This document shows positions 15,486-26,315 of a stretch of DNA of 33,067 nucleotides, in pieces. The position numbers and the translations under genes were made by a program. The notes under the pieces are model-generated. The model was given only the letters and a program-made list of their open reading frames with translations. It was not told the DNA's origin and ran no database searches. Positions within the stretch are counted from its first letter, which is position 1. Each line of letters starts with the position of its first letter. Origin of the DNA: Thiobacillus sp. (lineage in GTDB: Bacteria; Pseudomonadota; Gammaproteobacteria; Burkholderiales; Thiobacillaceae); contig JANJWS010000040.1 of the NCBI GenBank assembly GCA_024709425.1, positions 1-33,067 of the forward strand. Direction: 5' to 3'.

Positions 15486-16873
15486 AGCCTGTTCCGTGCG
15501 CGGGCGATCGCCGCGCGCACCTGCGCCGGCGCGGTGCCGCCGAGGTGGTCGCGGGCGGCGAGCGAGCCTTCCAGGGTCAGCACCGCGTAGACGTCGTCGG
15601 CGATGACCGCGCTGAACGCCTGCAATTCGGCGAGTGGCAGGTCGGCCAGGTCGCGGCCGGTCGCTTCCGCGGCGCGCACGGCGCGCGCCACCACTTCGTG
15701 GGCGTCGCGGAATGGCACGCCCTTCTTCACCAGATAGTCGGCGAGATCGGTGGCCGTGGCGAAGCCCTGCATCACCGCCGCGCGCATCGCCTCGGGCTTG
15801 ACCGTCACGCCACCGAGCATGTCGGCGTAGATCGCCAGGGTGTCGGCGAGCGTGTCGACGGTGTCGAACAGCGGCTCCTTGTCCTCCTGGTTGTCCTTGT
15901 TGTAGGCAAGCGGCTGGCCCTTCATCAGCGTCAACAGCGCGACGAGGTGGCCGTTGACGCGGCCGGTCTTGCCGCGCACCAGCTCGGGCACGTCGGGATT
16001 CTTCTTCTGCGGCATGATCGACGAGCCGGTGCAGAAGCGGTCGGCGAGGTCGATGAAGCCGAAGCGTGGGCTCATCCACAGGATCAGCTCTTCCGACAGG
16101 CGGGAGAGGTGGGTCATCACCAGCGCTGCGGCGGCGGTGAATTCGATGGCGAAGTCGCGATCCGACACGGCGTCGAGCGAGTTTTCGCACACGCCCTCGA
16201 AGCCGAGTTCGCGCGCGACGTATTCCCTATCAATCGGGTAGCTGGTGCCGGCCAGCGCCGCCGCGCCCAGCGGCAGGCGATTGACCCTGCGGCGGCAGTC
16301 GGCCATGCGCTCGGCGTCGCGCGCCAGCATTTCGAAGTAGGCGAGCAGGTGGTGGCCGAAGGTGACGGGTTGCGCCACCTGCAGGTGGGTGAAGCCGGGC
16401 ATCACGGTGTCGACATGGCGTTCGGCCAGAGCCACGAGCGCAGTCTGGCAGGCGCGCAGGCCGGCCACGATGCGGTCGATGGCGTCGCGCAGATACAGGC
16501 GGACGTCGGTCGCGACCTGATCGTTGCGCGAACGGCCGGTGTGCAGGCGCTTGCCGGCGTCGCCGATCTTCGCGGTGAGCGCCGCCTCGATGTTGAGGTG
16601 GACGTCCTCCTTGTCCAGCGACCAGGCGAAGCGGCCGGCGCGGATCTCGTCCAGGAGCTCGGCCATGCCGCGGCGGATGGCGTCGAGATCGTCCTTGGAG
16701 AGGACGCCGACGTGGTGCAACATGGCGGCGTGCGCCAGCGAACCCTGAATGTCGAACTCGGCCAGCCGATAATCGAAGGGAATCGACGCGGTGTAGCGTT
16801 TGACGATTTCGGATACCGGTTCGGCAAAGCGGCCGGACCAGGCGCCTGCGGGCGGCGTCGCTGACGTGCTCAT
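15482..16873 (-). CDS. argH: Argininosuccinate lyase
   Basis: It cleaves argininosuccinate to arginine and fumarate, the last step of arginine synthesis, as a cytoplasmic homotetramer. The 463 residues match the family. The superfamily signature [11 protein letters not shown] lies at 283-293, with the catalytic Ser loop. [10 protein letters not shown] (111-120) and the TH pair at 162-163 ([12 protein letters not shown]) complete the active site made by three subunits. The ATG at 16873 is 8 bp from the divergent histidine-kinase start, an arrangement shared with the argH-algZ locus of Pseudomonas. It ends in RNRL and a TAG inside an inverted repeat. Confidence 0.97.
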   Translation of the reverse strand: MSTSATPPAGAWSGRFAEPVSEIVKRYTASIPFDYRLAEFDIQGSLAHAAMLHHVGVLSKDDLDAIRRGMAELLDEIRAGRFAWSLDKEDVHLNIEAALTAKIGDAGKRLHTGRSRNDQVATDVRLYLRDAIDRIVAGLRACQTALVALAERHVDTVMPGFTHLQVAQPVTFGHHLLAYFEMLARDAERMADCRRRVNRLPLGAAALAGTSYPIDREYVARELGFEGVCENSLDAVSDRDFAIEFTAAAALVMTHLSRLSEELILWMSPRFGFIDLADRFCTGSSIMPQKKNPDVPELVRGKTGRVNGHLVALLTLMKGQPLAYNKDNQEDKEPLFDTVDTLADTLAIYADMLGGVTVKPEAMRAAVMQGFATATDLADYLVKKGVPFRDAHEVVARAVRAAEATGRDLADLPLAELQAFSAVIADDVYAVLTLEGSLAARDHLGGTAPAQVRAAIARARNRL

Positions 16874-16881
16874 GGGACGGG

Positions 16882-17943
16882 ATGGGGGGAATGAAAAAAG
16901 GGAATCATAACAACCGGGCGGTGGAATTGCCGAACTTCTGCCACCTCGGGGTGATGCTGCGCATCATCCTCGCGGTCGAAGCTGCGCTGGCGGCGGGGGT
17001 GGTGGCGCGCGTGTCCGACCTCGCAAGTTTCGTCGGGCACTTCGTCGAGCTCTCCGCGCTGGCGCAGCCGGCGCTGCTGCTGACCCTGCTCGCGTTGTGC
17101 GCGGCGAGCCGCTGGCTGTGCCGACTATCCTATCCGGCAGGCGTGGCTGTCACGCTTGGCGTGGCAGTGGCGGTTCCGGCGCTGGTCGTCAGCTGGCTGG
17201 GGCCGCTGGGGCTCGCCGCGCAACCGGTCGCGCCGATCGGCGTGGCCGCATTCGGACTGCTGCTGGGGATCGGCCTGCTCGGTTATTTCAATCTGCGTAC
17301 CCGCGCACTGTCGCCCGCCATTACCGAAGCGCGCCTGCAGGCCCTGCAGGCCCGCATTCGCCCCCATTTCTTGTTCAACAGCCTCAACGCCGTGCTCTCG
17401 TTGGTGCGCAGCGACCCTCGCCGCGCCGAGCACGCGCTGGAGAACCTGGCTGATCTGTTCCGCGCCCTGATGAGCGAGGCCAGGCAGCTGGTGCCGCTGG
17501 AGGATGAGGTCGCGCTCACTCGCGCTTACCTGGAGCTGGAGCAGCTTCGGCTGGGTGATCGCCTGCAGGTGGCCTGGCATATCCAGAAGATGCCGAGCGA
17601 GGCCTTGATTCCGCCATTGGTGATCCAGCCACTGGCGGAGAACGCGGTCTATCACGGCATCGAGCCGCATGCGGCTGGTGGCGAGATCAGTCTCAACCTC
17701 TATCGCAGCGGCGACAAGGTGCATATCGTCGTGCGCAACCCGGTCGCTTCGGACGCGAACCACCACAAGGGCAACCGCATCGCATTGGACAATATCCGCG
17801 AGCGCCTGCTGCTGCACTTCGATCTCGACGCCCAGCTCAAGTCGGAGCAGCTGGGCGCCGTTTATCAGGTGCATATCGTCCTGCCGTATACCGCTGACCG
17901 TGAACGCCCCCCATCCGCCACTGCGCGTCCTCATCGTCGATGA
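16882..17943 (+). CDS. LytS/AlgZ(FimS)-family sensor histidine kinase
   Basis: A membrane kinase of 353 residues paired with the LytTR response regulator that follows. The N-terminal half holds four or more hydrophobic helices and no large periplasmic domain. The His_kinase domain starts with [16 protein letters not shown], where H162 is the phosphoacceptor candidate. The ATPase part shows [19 protein letters not shown] (N-box) and DNIRERL. The order after divergent argH is the same as in Pseudomonas, which supports AlgZ/FimS homology. The start could be ATG 16882 or ATG 16891; both are close to a G-rich stretch. The end overlaps the regulator gene by 44 bp. Confidence 0.88.
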   Translation: MGGMKKGNHNNRAVELPNFCHLGVMLRIILAVEAALAAGVVARVSDLASFVGHFVELSALAQPALLLTLLALCAASRWLCRLSYPAGVAVTLGVAVAVPALVVSWLGPLGLAAQPVAPIGVAAFGLLLGIGLLGYFNLRTRALSPAITEARLQALQARIRPHFLFNSLNAVLSLVRSDPRRAEHALENLADLFRALMSEARQLVPLEDEVALTRAYLELEQLRLGDRLQVAWHIQKMPSEALIPPLVIQPLAENAVYHGIEPHAAGGEISLNLYRSGDKVHIVVRNPVASDANHHKGNRIALDNIRERLLLHFDLDAQLKSEQLGAVYQVHIVLPYTADRERPPSATARPHRR

Positions 17944-18664
17944 CGAGGCGCCGGCGCGCCGACGTCTTTCCGATGTGATCGCCGACTGTGCGGGACAACT
18001 CGCCGTCGCCGTCGTCGGCGAGGCGGAAAACGGGCTGGATGCCCTGGAGCAGGTGCAGCGCCAGGCAATCGACGCGATCTTGCTCGATATCCGCATGCCG
18101 GGCATGGATGGCCTGGAATGTGCAAGCCACCTCAACCGACTTGCCGCGGCACCCGCGATCATCTTCACGACCGCCTATGATGCCTATGCGTGTCAGGCGT
18201 TCGACCTCAATGCGGTCGATTACCTGGTCAAGCCGGTCCGCGCCGAGCGTCTGGTGCGTGCCCTGTCCCGCGCCCACCGGCTGAATCCCGTGACGCTCGA
18301 TCACCTGCGCGAGGCGCACCCAAAGGCACGCACCCATCTGTCGGTAATCGAAAAGGGACGTATGGTGCTGATTCCGGTGGTCGACATCCTCTATTTCAAG
18401 GCGGAATTGAAATACGTCACGATCCGTACCACAGCACGCGAGTACCTCATCGAGGAGTCACTCGCCCGGCTGGAAAGTGAATTTGGCGACGCCTTCGTTC
18501 GCATCCATCGCAACTGCCTGGTGGCGGCGGCGCGCATTCGCGAAATCGGGAAGTCTCCCACGGAGGACGAAGGCCATTGCCTGAGCCTGGACGGATTGGA
18601 TGAACGTCTGGCTGTCAGTCGGCGTCAGTACGCCGGCCTTCGGGAAAAATATAAATCAACATAA
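17900..18664 (+). CDS. LytTR-type response regulator (AlgR-like)
   Basis: A 254-residue cytoplasmic regulator. The receiver domain (about 8-125) starts [15 protein letters not shown], has the phosphoacceptor D63 in ILLDIRMPGMDG and the conserved Lys in DYLVKPV. The C-terminal LytTR DNA-binding domain (about 150-250) shows VVDILYFKAELKYV, EESLARLE and FVRIHRNCLVA. Start GTG 17900 lies inside the kinase gene. In Pseudomonas algR is followed by hemC; here it is followed by a structured non-coding stretch and a NUDIX gene, so downstream synteny is broken. A 16-bp palindrome lies 20 bp after the stop. Confidence 0.92.
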   Translation: MNAPHPPLRVLIVDDEAPARRRLSDVIADCAGQLAVAVVGEAENGLDALEQVQRQAIDAILLDIRMPGMDGLECASHLNRLAAAPAIIFTTAYDAYACQAFDLNAVDYLVKPVRAERLVRALSRAHRLNPVTLDHLREAHPKARTHLSVIEKGRMVLIPVVDILYFKAELKYVTIRTTAREYLIEESLARLESEFGDAFVRIHRNCLVAAARIREIGKSPTEDEGHCLSLDGLDERLAVSRRQYAGLREKYKST

Positions 18665-18684
18665 TCAACAAGATACGAGATATC

Positions 18685-18700
18685 TACAACTAAAGTTGTA
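18685..18700. promoter_or_regulatory. Palindrome TACAACT-AA-AGTTGTA downstream of the AlgR-like gene
   Basis: Perfect 7-bp arms in an A+T-rich stretch, just upstream of the RNA candidate. It may be an operator for the RNA gene, because a weak TAGTCA-17 bp-TAGGAT promoter (18701-18729) adjoins it. Confidence 0.4.
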
Positions 18701-18735
18701 TAGTCAAATCACGAACCCCCTTGTAGGATGCGATC

Positions 18736-18829
18736 GCTTGCTGCTTGGGCTGCAAGCAGGAAGTTCTCCGCAACGAGGGGCCTGTCCCTCAACTTCGCCG
18801 GGTTCGCAAGGACCCGGCGCTTTTTTTTT
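18736..18829 (+). ncRNA. Candidate structured small RNA, about 95 nt
   Basis: The gap between the AlgR-like gene and the NUDIX gene has no ORF of its own but can fold into three stems in series. They are CTGCTTG-GGCTG-CAAGCAG (18741-18759), AAGTT ... GAGGG-loop-CCCTC-AACTT with a 9-nt bulge (18761-18795) and a strong terminator hairpin. A weak promoter-like pair precedes it. It matches no RNA family I can name (not 6S, not TPP or SAM-type). It could also be the structured 3' end of the AlgZR mRNA. Confidence 0.45.
18796..18829 (+). terminator. Strong rho-independent terminator
   Basis: CGCCGGGT (18796-18803) and ACCCGGCG (18812-18819) form a perfect 8-bp stem followed by nine T (18821-18829). 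It ends either the candidate small RNA or the AlgZR transcript, 30 bp before the NUDIX start. Confidence 0.9.
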
Positions 18830-18859
18830 GTTCCCATGTCTGCCGGTATCATATGTGTC

Positions 18860-19417
18860 ATGGATACCGACACGCCTGACCTCGCCGAAACGCCACTCGC
18901 TTCCGAAATCGTGTTCGAAGGCCGGCTGCTGCACGTCAAGCGCGATCGCGTGCGCCTGCCCGACGGCGCCGAATCGACGCGCGAATACATCGTTCACCCC
19001 GGTGCCGTCGTCGTCATCCCCGTGTTCGACAACGGCGATCTGCTGCTCGAGCGCCAGCATCGCTACCCGCTGCGCCGCGACTTCATCGAACTGCCCGCCG
19101 GCAAGATCGACCCGGGCGAGGCCGACCTCACCTGCGCCAGGCGCGAACTGGAAGAGGAAACCGGCTATACCGCCAGCGAATGGCGCGAGGTCACCACCAT
19201 CTATCCGTGCATCGGCTACTCGAACGAGCGGCTGGCGTTCTATCTGGCGAAGGGGCTCAAGGAAGGCAACCACGGCCGCGACCACGACGAATTCCTGGAG
19301 ATCCTCCGCGTGCCGTTCGGCGAGGCGATGGACTGGCTGCGCAGCGGGAAGATTTGCGAGACCAAGACCGTGATCGGGCTGTTCTGGCTGGAAAAGATGC
19401 TGCAGCAGGGCTGGTAG
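18860..19417 (+). CDS. NUDIX hydrolase, ADP-ribose pyrophosphatase type
   Basis: A 185-residue cytoplasmic hydrolase that probably splits ADP-ribose or related nucleoside diphosphate sugars to AMP and a phosphosugar. The Nudix box is complete: GKIDPGE, seven residues, RELEEETGY, with the metal-binding glutamates. It is preceded by RDFIELPAG, as in the NudF group. YPCIGYSNERLAFYLAKGL follows, also typical of that group. I start at ATG 18860; ATG 18836 is in frame but lies directly against the terminator T-run. A TATCAT element at 18847-18852 would give an almost leaderless mRNA; neither start has a Shine-Dalgarno. The gene converges on metH with a cassette cluster between them. Confidence 0.9.
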   Translation: MDTDTPDLAETPLASEIVFEGRLLHVKRDRVRLPDGAESTREYIVHPGAVVVIPVFDNGDLLLERQHRYPLRRDFIELPAGKIDPGEADLTCARRELEEETGYTASEWREVTTIYPCIGYSNERLAFYLAKGLKEGNHGRDHDEFLEILRVPFGEAMDWLRSGKICETKTVIGLFWLEKMLQQGW

Positions 19418-19436
19418 ACCCTGGCCGCGGAGTACG

Positions 19437-19540
19437 GTGAAAGCAAGCTGCAATCTCGATCCAAACCCTCCAAGGGGGTCAACCGAAAGGCGGCTACTGC
19501 AAGCGGGCGTTCGGGAAGGGCGTGATGGGCGTCGCCTCAT
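19437..19540 (+). repeat. 104-bp inverted repeat, left copy, bordering the gene-cassette cluster
   Basis: Inverted relative to 20990-21093, with about 97 of 104 positions identical. The 7 differences are concentrated in the part after CGATCCAAA. It begins 19 bp after the NUDIX stop. The flanks show no direct target duplication. Between this repeat and 19671 no gene is seen; short open stretches there lack coding character. Confidence 0.9.
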
Positions 19541-19671
19541 TGGCCTTGGTGGCCCGTCTTGACGCCCCCGCATTGCGTCGCTTCGTGGCCAAGAGCAGCC
19601 AGTGAACTTGGCTCCAAGCGACATGGAGGACGCCATTCCTCCAGTCGCAAGCAGGAGCTGGATTCAGAGGC

Positions 19672-19731
19672 GCTCCATTTGACGCTCATTTCGCTGCGCT
19701 TCATTCGCGCATATGAGCTTGGTCGTTGGGC
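19672..19731 (+). other. attC-like recombination site 0 (degenerate left arm)
   Basis: It ends with a perfect R' core GTTGGGC (19725-19731) directly before the first cassette gene. Inner arms GCTCAT and ATGAGC can pair, with 5-6 bp between them and the outer boxes. The expected R'' (GCCCAAC-like) is degraded to GCTCCAT. The ATG of the next gene is 3 bp after the core, as expected for a cassette start. Confidence 0.55.
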
Positions 19732-19734
19732 GTC

Positions 19735-20166
19735 ATGAAAATCAGTCTCCGCAAAGTATTCTCAACTGATTGGCCAGCCTTAGCTGCGAGCGTGGGAATC
19801 CCGATCATATGGGTAATTCATTTCGTATTCCCGCATCTTCAAGAATCGGCACTTCCGCTTTCTCTCTGGTTTCCTGTCAGCCTCTCGGGTGCACTAATCT
19901 TTTGGCTGTTCTGGCGCATTGGTCGGGTAGCCAAGCTGTTCGCTCATGGGCAACTTGCTGTAGGAAGAATCACTCATCTAAGGCTCGCCAAAGATCGCGG
20001 TCGTCTTGAGTTCGAGTTCGAGTATCAGGGCAAACCCATATCAACCTGGTCGCCCGTCCATCAAACCAAGGCGGTGCTATCACTCACCCCTGGGACAGTC
20101 GTTGAGGTGCTGTTCGATACAAGCCGCCCAACCCGAGCTATCGTGAGGCATCTTTATGCAGCATGA
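19735..20166 (+). CDS. Cassette-borne DUF3592-like membrane protein
   Basis: A 143-residue protein beginning MKISLRKVFSTDWPAL. Two hydrophobic segments (about 14-34 and 42-62) are followed by a beta-rich soluble part. That part has VGRITHLRLAKDRGRLEFEFEY and ends VEVLFDTSRPTRAIVRHLYAA, the DUF3592 pattern of a Tyr-rich strand and a late D-x-x-x-P turn. Its function is unknown. The ATG lies 3 bp after the R' core of an attC-like site and the stop lies 31 bp before the next attC, so it fills one integron cassette. Base composition is visibly less G+C-rich than the neighbours, a sign of transfer. Confidence 0.7.
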   Translation: MKISLRKVFSTDWPALAASVGIPIIWVIHFVFPHLQESALPLSLWFPVSLSGALIFWLFWRIGRVAKLFAHGQLAVGRITHLRLAKDRGRLEFEFEYQGKPISTWSPVHQTKAVLSLTPGTVVEVLFDTSRPTRAIVRHLYAA

Positions 20167-20197
20167 GAAAACACTGCCCGTGTGGTTCCGTCGCCAC

Positions 20198-20275
20198 GCC
20201 CAACCCTGCATTCCACCCGACCGGCTACAGCGGGCTTCGCCCGCTTCCGCCGTCGGGTGAATTTGAACGTTGGGC
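20198..20275 (+). other. attC recombination site 1
   Basis: R'' GCCCAAC (20198-20204) and R' GTTGGGC (20269-20275) are perfect complements. The inner arms TTC-C-ACCCGAC and GTCGGGTGAA pair with one extra base in the left arm. This is the extrahelical base expected on the recombining bottom strand of true attC sites. A central AGCGGGC-TT-CGCCCGCT hairpin fills the loop. Length is 78 bp. Confidence 0.85.
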
Positions 20276-20290
20276 CTCTTGATTGGCGCA

Positions 20291-20334
20291 TTGACGGCAC
20301 GTACGTAATGACGTACCATACGAACTTCACGTGA
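20291..20334 (+). promoter_or_regulatory. Promoter and operator of the cassette toxin-antitoxin genes
   Basis: TTGACG (20291-20296) and TACCAT (20314-20319) are 17 bp apart. The spacer and -10 hold a perfect palindrome GTACGT-AATG-ACGTAC (20301-20316). A second one, TTCACGTGAA (20325-20334), overlaps the likely transcript start. This fits autorepression by a Phd/YefM-type antitoxin complex. Confidence 0.65.
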
Positions 20335-20346
20335 AGGAGAGCGAAC

Positions 20347-20589
20347 ATGGCAGCCCTTACCGCGAGCGAAGCTCGCGCCAACCTATATCGCCTTATCGAC
20401 CAAGCGGCCGAATCACATCAGCCTATCCACATTGCGGGAAAGAGGACCAGCGCGGTTCTCCTATCCACCGAAGACTGGGACGCCATTCAGGAAACGCTCT
20501 ATTTGCTCTCGATCCCTGGCATGCGCGAATCGATCAAGGAGGGTATGGCCGAGCCTGTTGGCAAGAGTGCCAAGAGGCTTAAGTGGTGA
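20347..20589 (+). CDS. Type II antitoxin, Phd/YefM family
   Basis: An 80-residue antitoxin starting MAALTASEARANLYRLIDQA. This is the standard Phd/YefM N-terminal DNA-binding fold (AxxARxxLxxLxxxA). It continues PIHIAGKRTSAVLLSTEDWDAIQETLYLL and has a charged C-terminal tail that would wrap around the toxin. AAGGAG lies 7 bp before the ATG. Two palindromes upstream suit autorepression. The end overlaps the toxin start (GTGGTGA). The pair fills one integron cassette; toxin-antitoxin cassettes are known to stabilise cassette arrays. Confidence 0.9.
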   Translation: MAALTASEARANLYRLIDQAAESHQPIHIAGKRTSAVLLSTEDWDAIQETLYLLSIPGMRESIKEGMAEPVGKSAKRLKW

Positions 20590-20849
20590 GTTGGCAGATC
20601 GTCTATTCGAAGCACGCACAGAAGGACGCCAAGAAACTGGCGGCCGTGGGCTTCAAGGACAAGGCGCTGGATCTGCTAGCGGTTCTCGCGGCGGATCCGT
20701 TCCAGAATCCGCCACCCTATGAAAAGCTCGTTGGTGACCTTGCCGGAGCCTACTCGCGACGCATCAACATCCAGCACCGTTTGGTCTACGAGGTCTTCGC
20801 CAGGGAGCGCATTGTCCGTGTGCTTCGCATGTGGTCGCACTACGAGTAG
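20583..20849 (+). CDS. Type II toxin, Txe/YoeB family (RelE superfamily)
   Basis: An 88-residue basic toxin that probably cleaves mRNA at the ribosome. It begins MVSWQIVYSKHAQKDAKKLAA and has the YoeB/Txe core PPPYEKLVGDLAGAYSRRIN followed by QHRLVYEV. It ends RVLRMWSHYE, where the terminal His-Tyr of the family is catalytic in YoeB. The start is GTG 20583 or GTG 20586, overlapping the antitoxin stop. The stop is 2 bp before the R'' core of attC site 2, so the pair is compactly packed in its cassette. No damage is seen, so it should be active. Confidence 0.9.
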   Translation: MVSWQIVYSKHAQKDAKKLAAVGFKDKALDLLAVLAADPFQNPPPYEKLVGDLAGAYSRRINIQHRLVYEVFARERIVRVLRMWSHYE

Positions 20850-20851
20850 AG

Positions 20852-20921
20852 GCCCAACCCGGCGGTGCAGGGGACGCTGCGCGATAAAGCCGCGCCGCGC
20901 CCCTGACCTTGAACGTTGAAT
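20852..20921 (+). other. attC recombination site 2
   Basis: R'' is GCCCAAC (20852-20858) and R' is GTTGAAT (20915-20921), which fits the GTTRRRY consensus though it does not pair fully with R''. The inner arms GGT-G-CAGGGG and CCCCTG-A-CC pair. CCTTGAAC precedes R', much like TTTGAAC in site 1. Length is 70 bp. Two further hairpins (TGACCGG/CCGGTCA, 20929-20954; AAGCGG/CCGCTT, 20959-20983) follow before the right inverted repeat. Confidence 0.8.
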
Positions 20922-20989
20922 GGTGCTTTGACCGGTAAGTGGCGAAGCCGGTCATATGAAGCGGTCAGCCTGGCAGGCCGCTTTGCCCG

Positions 20990-21093
20990 ATGAGGCGACG
21001 CCCATCACGCCCTTCCCGAACGCCCGCTTGCAGTAGCCGCCTTTCGATTAGCCGCCTTGGCGAATTTGGATCGAGATTGCAGCTTGCTTTCAC
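20990..21093 (-). repeat. 104-bp inverted repeat, right copy
   Basis: Reverse complement of 19437-19540 with 7 differences. It lies 42 bp from the stop of metH. Together the copies enclose all three attC sites and both cassettes, so recombination between them could invert the enclosed cluster. Confidence 0.9.
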
Positions 21094-21135
21094 TTGGGCG
21101 CGCGTCTTGCCCACCCAAGGCAGGCCGGCCCCCGC

Positions 21136-24903
<3,768 letters not shown>

Positions 24904-24932
24904 GGCGGGCGGTCGGGGCGAGCGAATTTGCC

Positions 24933-24938
24933 ATTATA
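24933..24938 (-). promoter_or_regulatory. Consensus -10 element (TATAAT) for metH
   Basis: TATAAT on the minus strand, 30 bp upstream of the metH ATG. No good -35 hexamer is seen at 16-18 bp. Confidence 0.45.
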
Positions 24939-25002
24939 TCGGTTGGCGCAGGCGCTTCCCGGGATGCTATGGTGTAGGGGTCAAGCCTTTCTGGAACGGT
25001 CC

Positions 25003-25389
25003 ATGAAACATCTCGAACCCAAGGAAGCCTATGCCTTCCTGCAATCGCACCCCGAGGCAGTTTTCATCGACTGCCGCTCGGAAATCGAATACCTGTTCGT
25101 CGGCCATCCAGCCGGTGCCATCCACATCGCCTGGCAGGACAGCCCCGACTGGGATATCAACCCGGATTTCCTCGGCCACGCGCGCAAGGCGGCATCGGTC
25201 AACCGCCCCGTCGTGTTGATCTGCCGTTCCGGGCGCCGTTCGGTGGATGCGGGGCATTATCTTGAGAAGTACGGATTTCCCGACGTCTACAACGTGCTGC
25301 ATGGCTTCGAGGGCGACATGGACGAGCATCACCACCGTAGCACGAAGAACGGCTGGCGCTTCGACGGCCTGCCTTGGGAACAGACCTGA
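25003..25389 (+). CDS. Rhodanese-like sulfurtransferase domain protein
   Basis: A 128-residue single-domain rhodanese. The N-terminal MKHLEPKEAYAFLQSHPEAV leads to FIDCRSEIEYLFVGHPAGA. The active loop is LICRSGRRS with the persulfide Cys C74. A late HGFEGDMDEHHHRS follows, a His-rich stretch typical of this short subfamily. There is no signal peptide, so it is cytoplasmic. The start ATG 25003 faces divergent metH across 99 bp, where TTGGCG and TATGGT (19 bp apart) may be its promoter. Proximity to metH suggests, but does not show, a role in sulfur metabolism. A dispersed repeat lies downstream. Confidence 0.9.
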   Translation: MKHLEPKEAYAFLQSHPEAVFIDCRSEIEYLFVGHPAGAIHIAWQDSPDWDINPDFLGHARKAASVNRPVVLICRSGRRSVDAGHYLEKYGFPDVYNVLHGFEGDMDEHHHRSTKNGWRFDGLPWEQT

Positions 25390-25401
25390 GGCCGCAGGTG
25401 G

Positions 25402-25522
25402 GTTAACGCCGAAACAGCGCGAAGCGCTCACATTGTCCCCCTCTCCCTCGGGGAGAGAGCAGGGGTGAGGGAAACGGGTGTGGCGTGTTTCATCGTCATG
25501 GGGGCAACGCGCCATGCCCGTC
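25402..25522 (-). repeat. Dispersed palindromic repeat, copy C, between the rhodanese gene and xthA
   Basis: About 120 bp that align in inverted orientation with copy A at 5566-5687 along their whole length, including both flanks of the CCCTCTCCC/GGGAGAGAG hairpin. It fills nearly the whole gap and runs into the last codon of xthA. This intergenic copy shows that the element in the acyltransferase gene is a repeat and not native coding sequence. Confidence 0.75.
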
Positions 25523-26294
25523 AGGCCGGCGCCGCCACCTCGGCCAGCACGGGCGCGTGATCCGACGGCCGTTCCAGCTTGCGCATGTCGCGGTCGATGC
25601 TGGCGGCGGTGCAGCGCGCCGCCAGCGGCGCTGACAGCAGGATGTGGTCGATGCGCAGGCCGTGGTTGCGGCGGAACCCCATCATGCGGTAATCCCACCA
25701 GGAAAAGCTCTTCTCCGGCTGCTCGAACAGGCGAAAACTGTCCGCAAGACCGAGTGCCAGCAGGCCCCTGAAGCGTTCGCGCTCCGGTTCCGACACCAGC
25801 ACGCTGCCTTCCCACGCCTTGGGATCGTGCACGTCGCGATCTTCCGGGGCGACGTTGTAGTCGCCCAGCACGGCGAGTTGCGGGTGGCGCGCGAGTTCGT
25901 CCTTCAGCCACGCCGCCAGCGCGTCGAACCAGGCGAGCTTGTAGGCATATTTGTCGGAGCCTACACTCTGGCCGTTCGGGCAGTACACGCACACGAGTCG
26001 GACGCCATCGATGGTGGCGGCGATCACACGTTTCTGCTCATCGTCCAGCCCCGGGATGCCGACCTGGACGTCGCGCGGGTCGGATCGGCTGACGATCGCG
26101 ACACCGTTGTAGGTTTTCTGTCCGGCGAATGTGGCCCGGTAGCCCGCGGCTTGCAGCTCGGCGATCGGGAAATTCTCGTCCGTAAGCTTGGTTTCCTGCA
26201 GGCACACCGCGTCGGGTTGGCGGGTGGCGAGAAAATCCAGCAGTTGCGGCAAGCGGATCTTGAGGGAGTTGACGTTCCAGGCGGCGATCTTCAT
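25521..26294 (-). CDS. xth: Exodeoxyribonuclease III family protein
   Basis: A 257-residue AP endonuclease/3' exonuclease of base-excision repair. It begins [18 protein letters not shown] (metal-binding Asn). [12 protein letters not shown] follows with the catalytic Glu, then [28 protein letters not shown] carries the Asp/Asn pair, SWWDYR and LRIDHILLS come next, and the protein ends PSDHAPV with the general-base His. All catalytic motifs of the EEP fold are intact. The start ATG 26294 is natural, since the Met-Lys-Ile strand is the first of the fold. A repeat element abuts its 3' end; the DUF4124 gene lies 21 bp upstream on the same strand. Confidence 0.95.
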   Translation of the reverse strand: MKIAAWNVNSLKIRLPQLLDFLATRQPDAVCLQETKLTDENFPIAELQAAGYRATFAGQKTYNGVAIVSRSDPRDVQVGIPGLDDEQKRVIAATIDGVRLVCVYCPNGQSVGSDKYAYKLAWFDALAAWLKDELARHPQLAVLGDYNVAPEDRDVHDPKAWEGSVLVSEPERERFRGLLALGLADSFRLFEQPEKSFSWWDYRMMGFRRNHGLRIDHILLSAPLAARCTAASIDRDMRKLERPSDHAPVLAEVAAPA

Positions 26295-26315
26295 CGCGCC
26301 GAGTGTACCGCAGCC

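Noticed and set aside
18736-18829. 6S RNA or a TPP-type riboswitch
   Set aside because: The folding lacks the long central bubble of 6S and the CTGAGA element of TPP; a terminator stands between it and the NUDIX gene.
19437-21093. Simple transposon with target-site duplication
   Set aside because: The bases outside the two 104-bp repeats do not match as direct repeats, and no transposase is encoded between them.
24904-25002. Cobalamin or SAM/SAH riboswitch upstream of metH
   Set aside because: The gap to the rhodanese gene is only 99 bp and shows no B12-box-like or SAH-type conserved elements.
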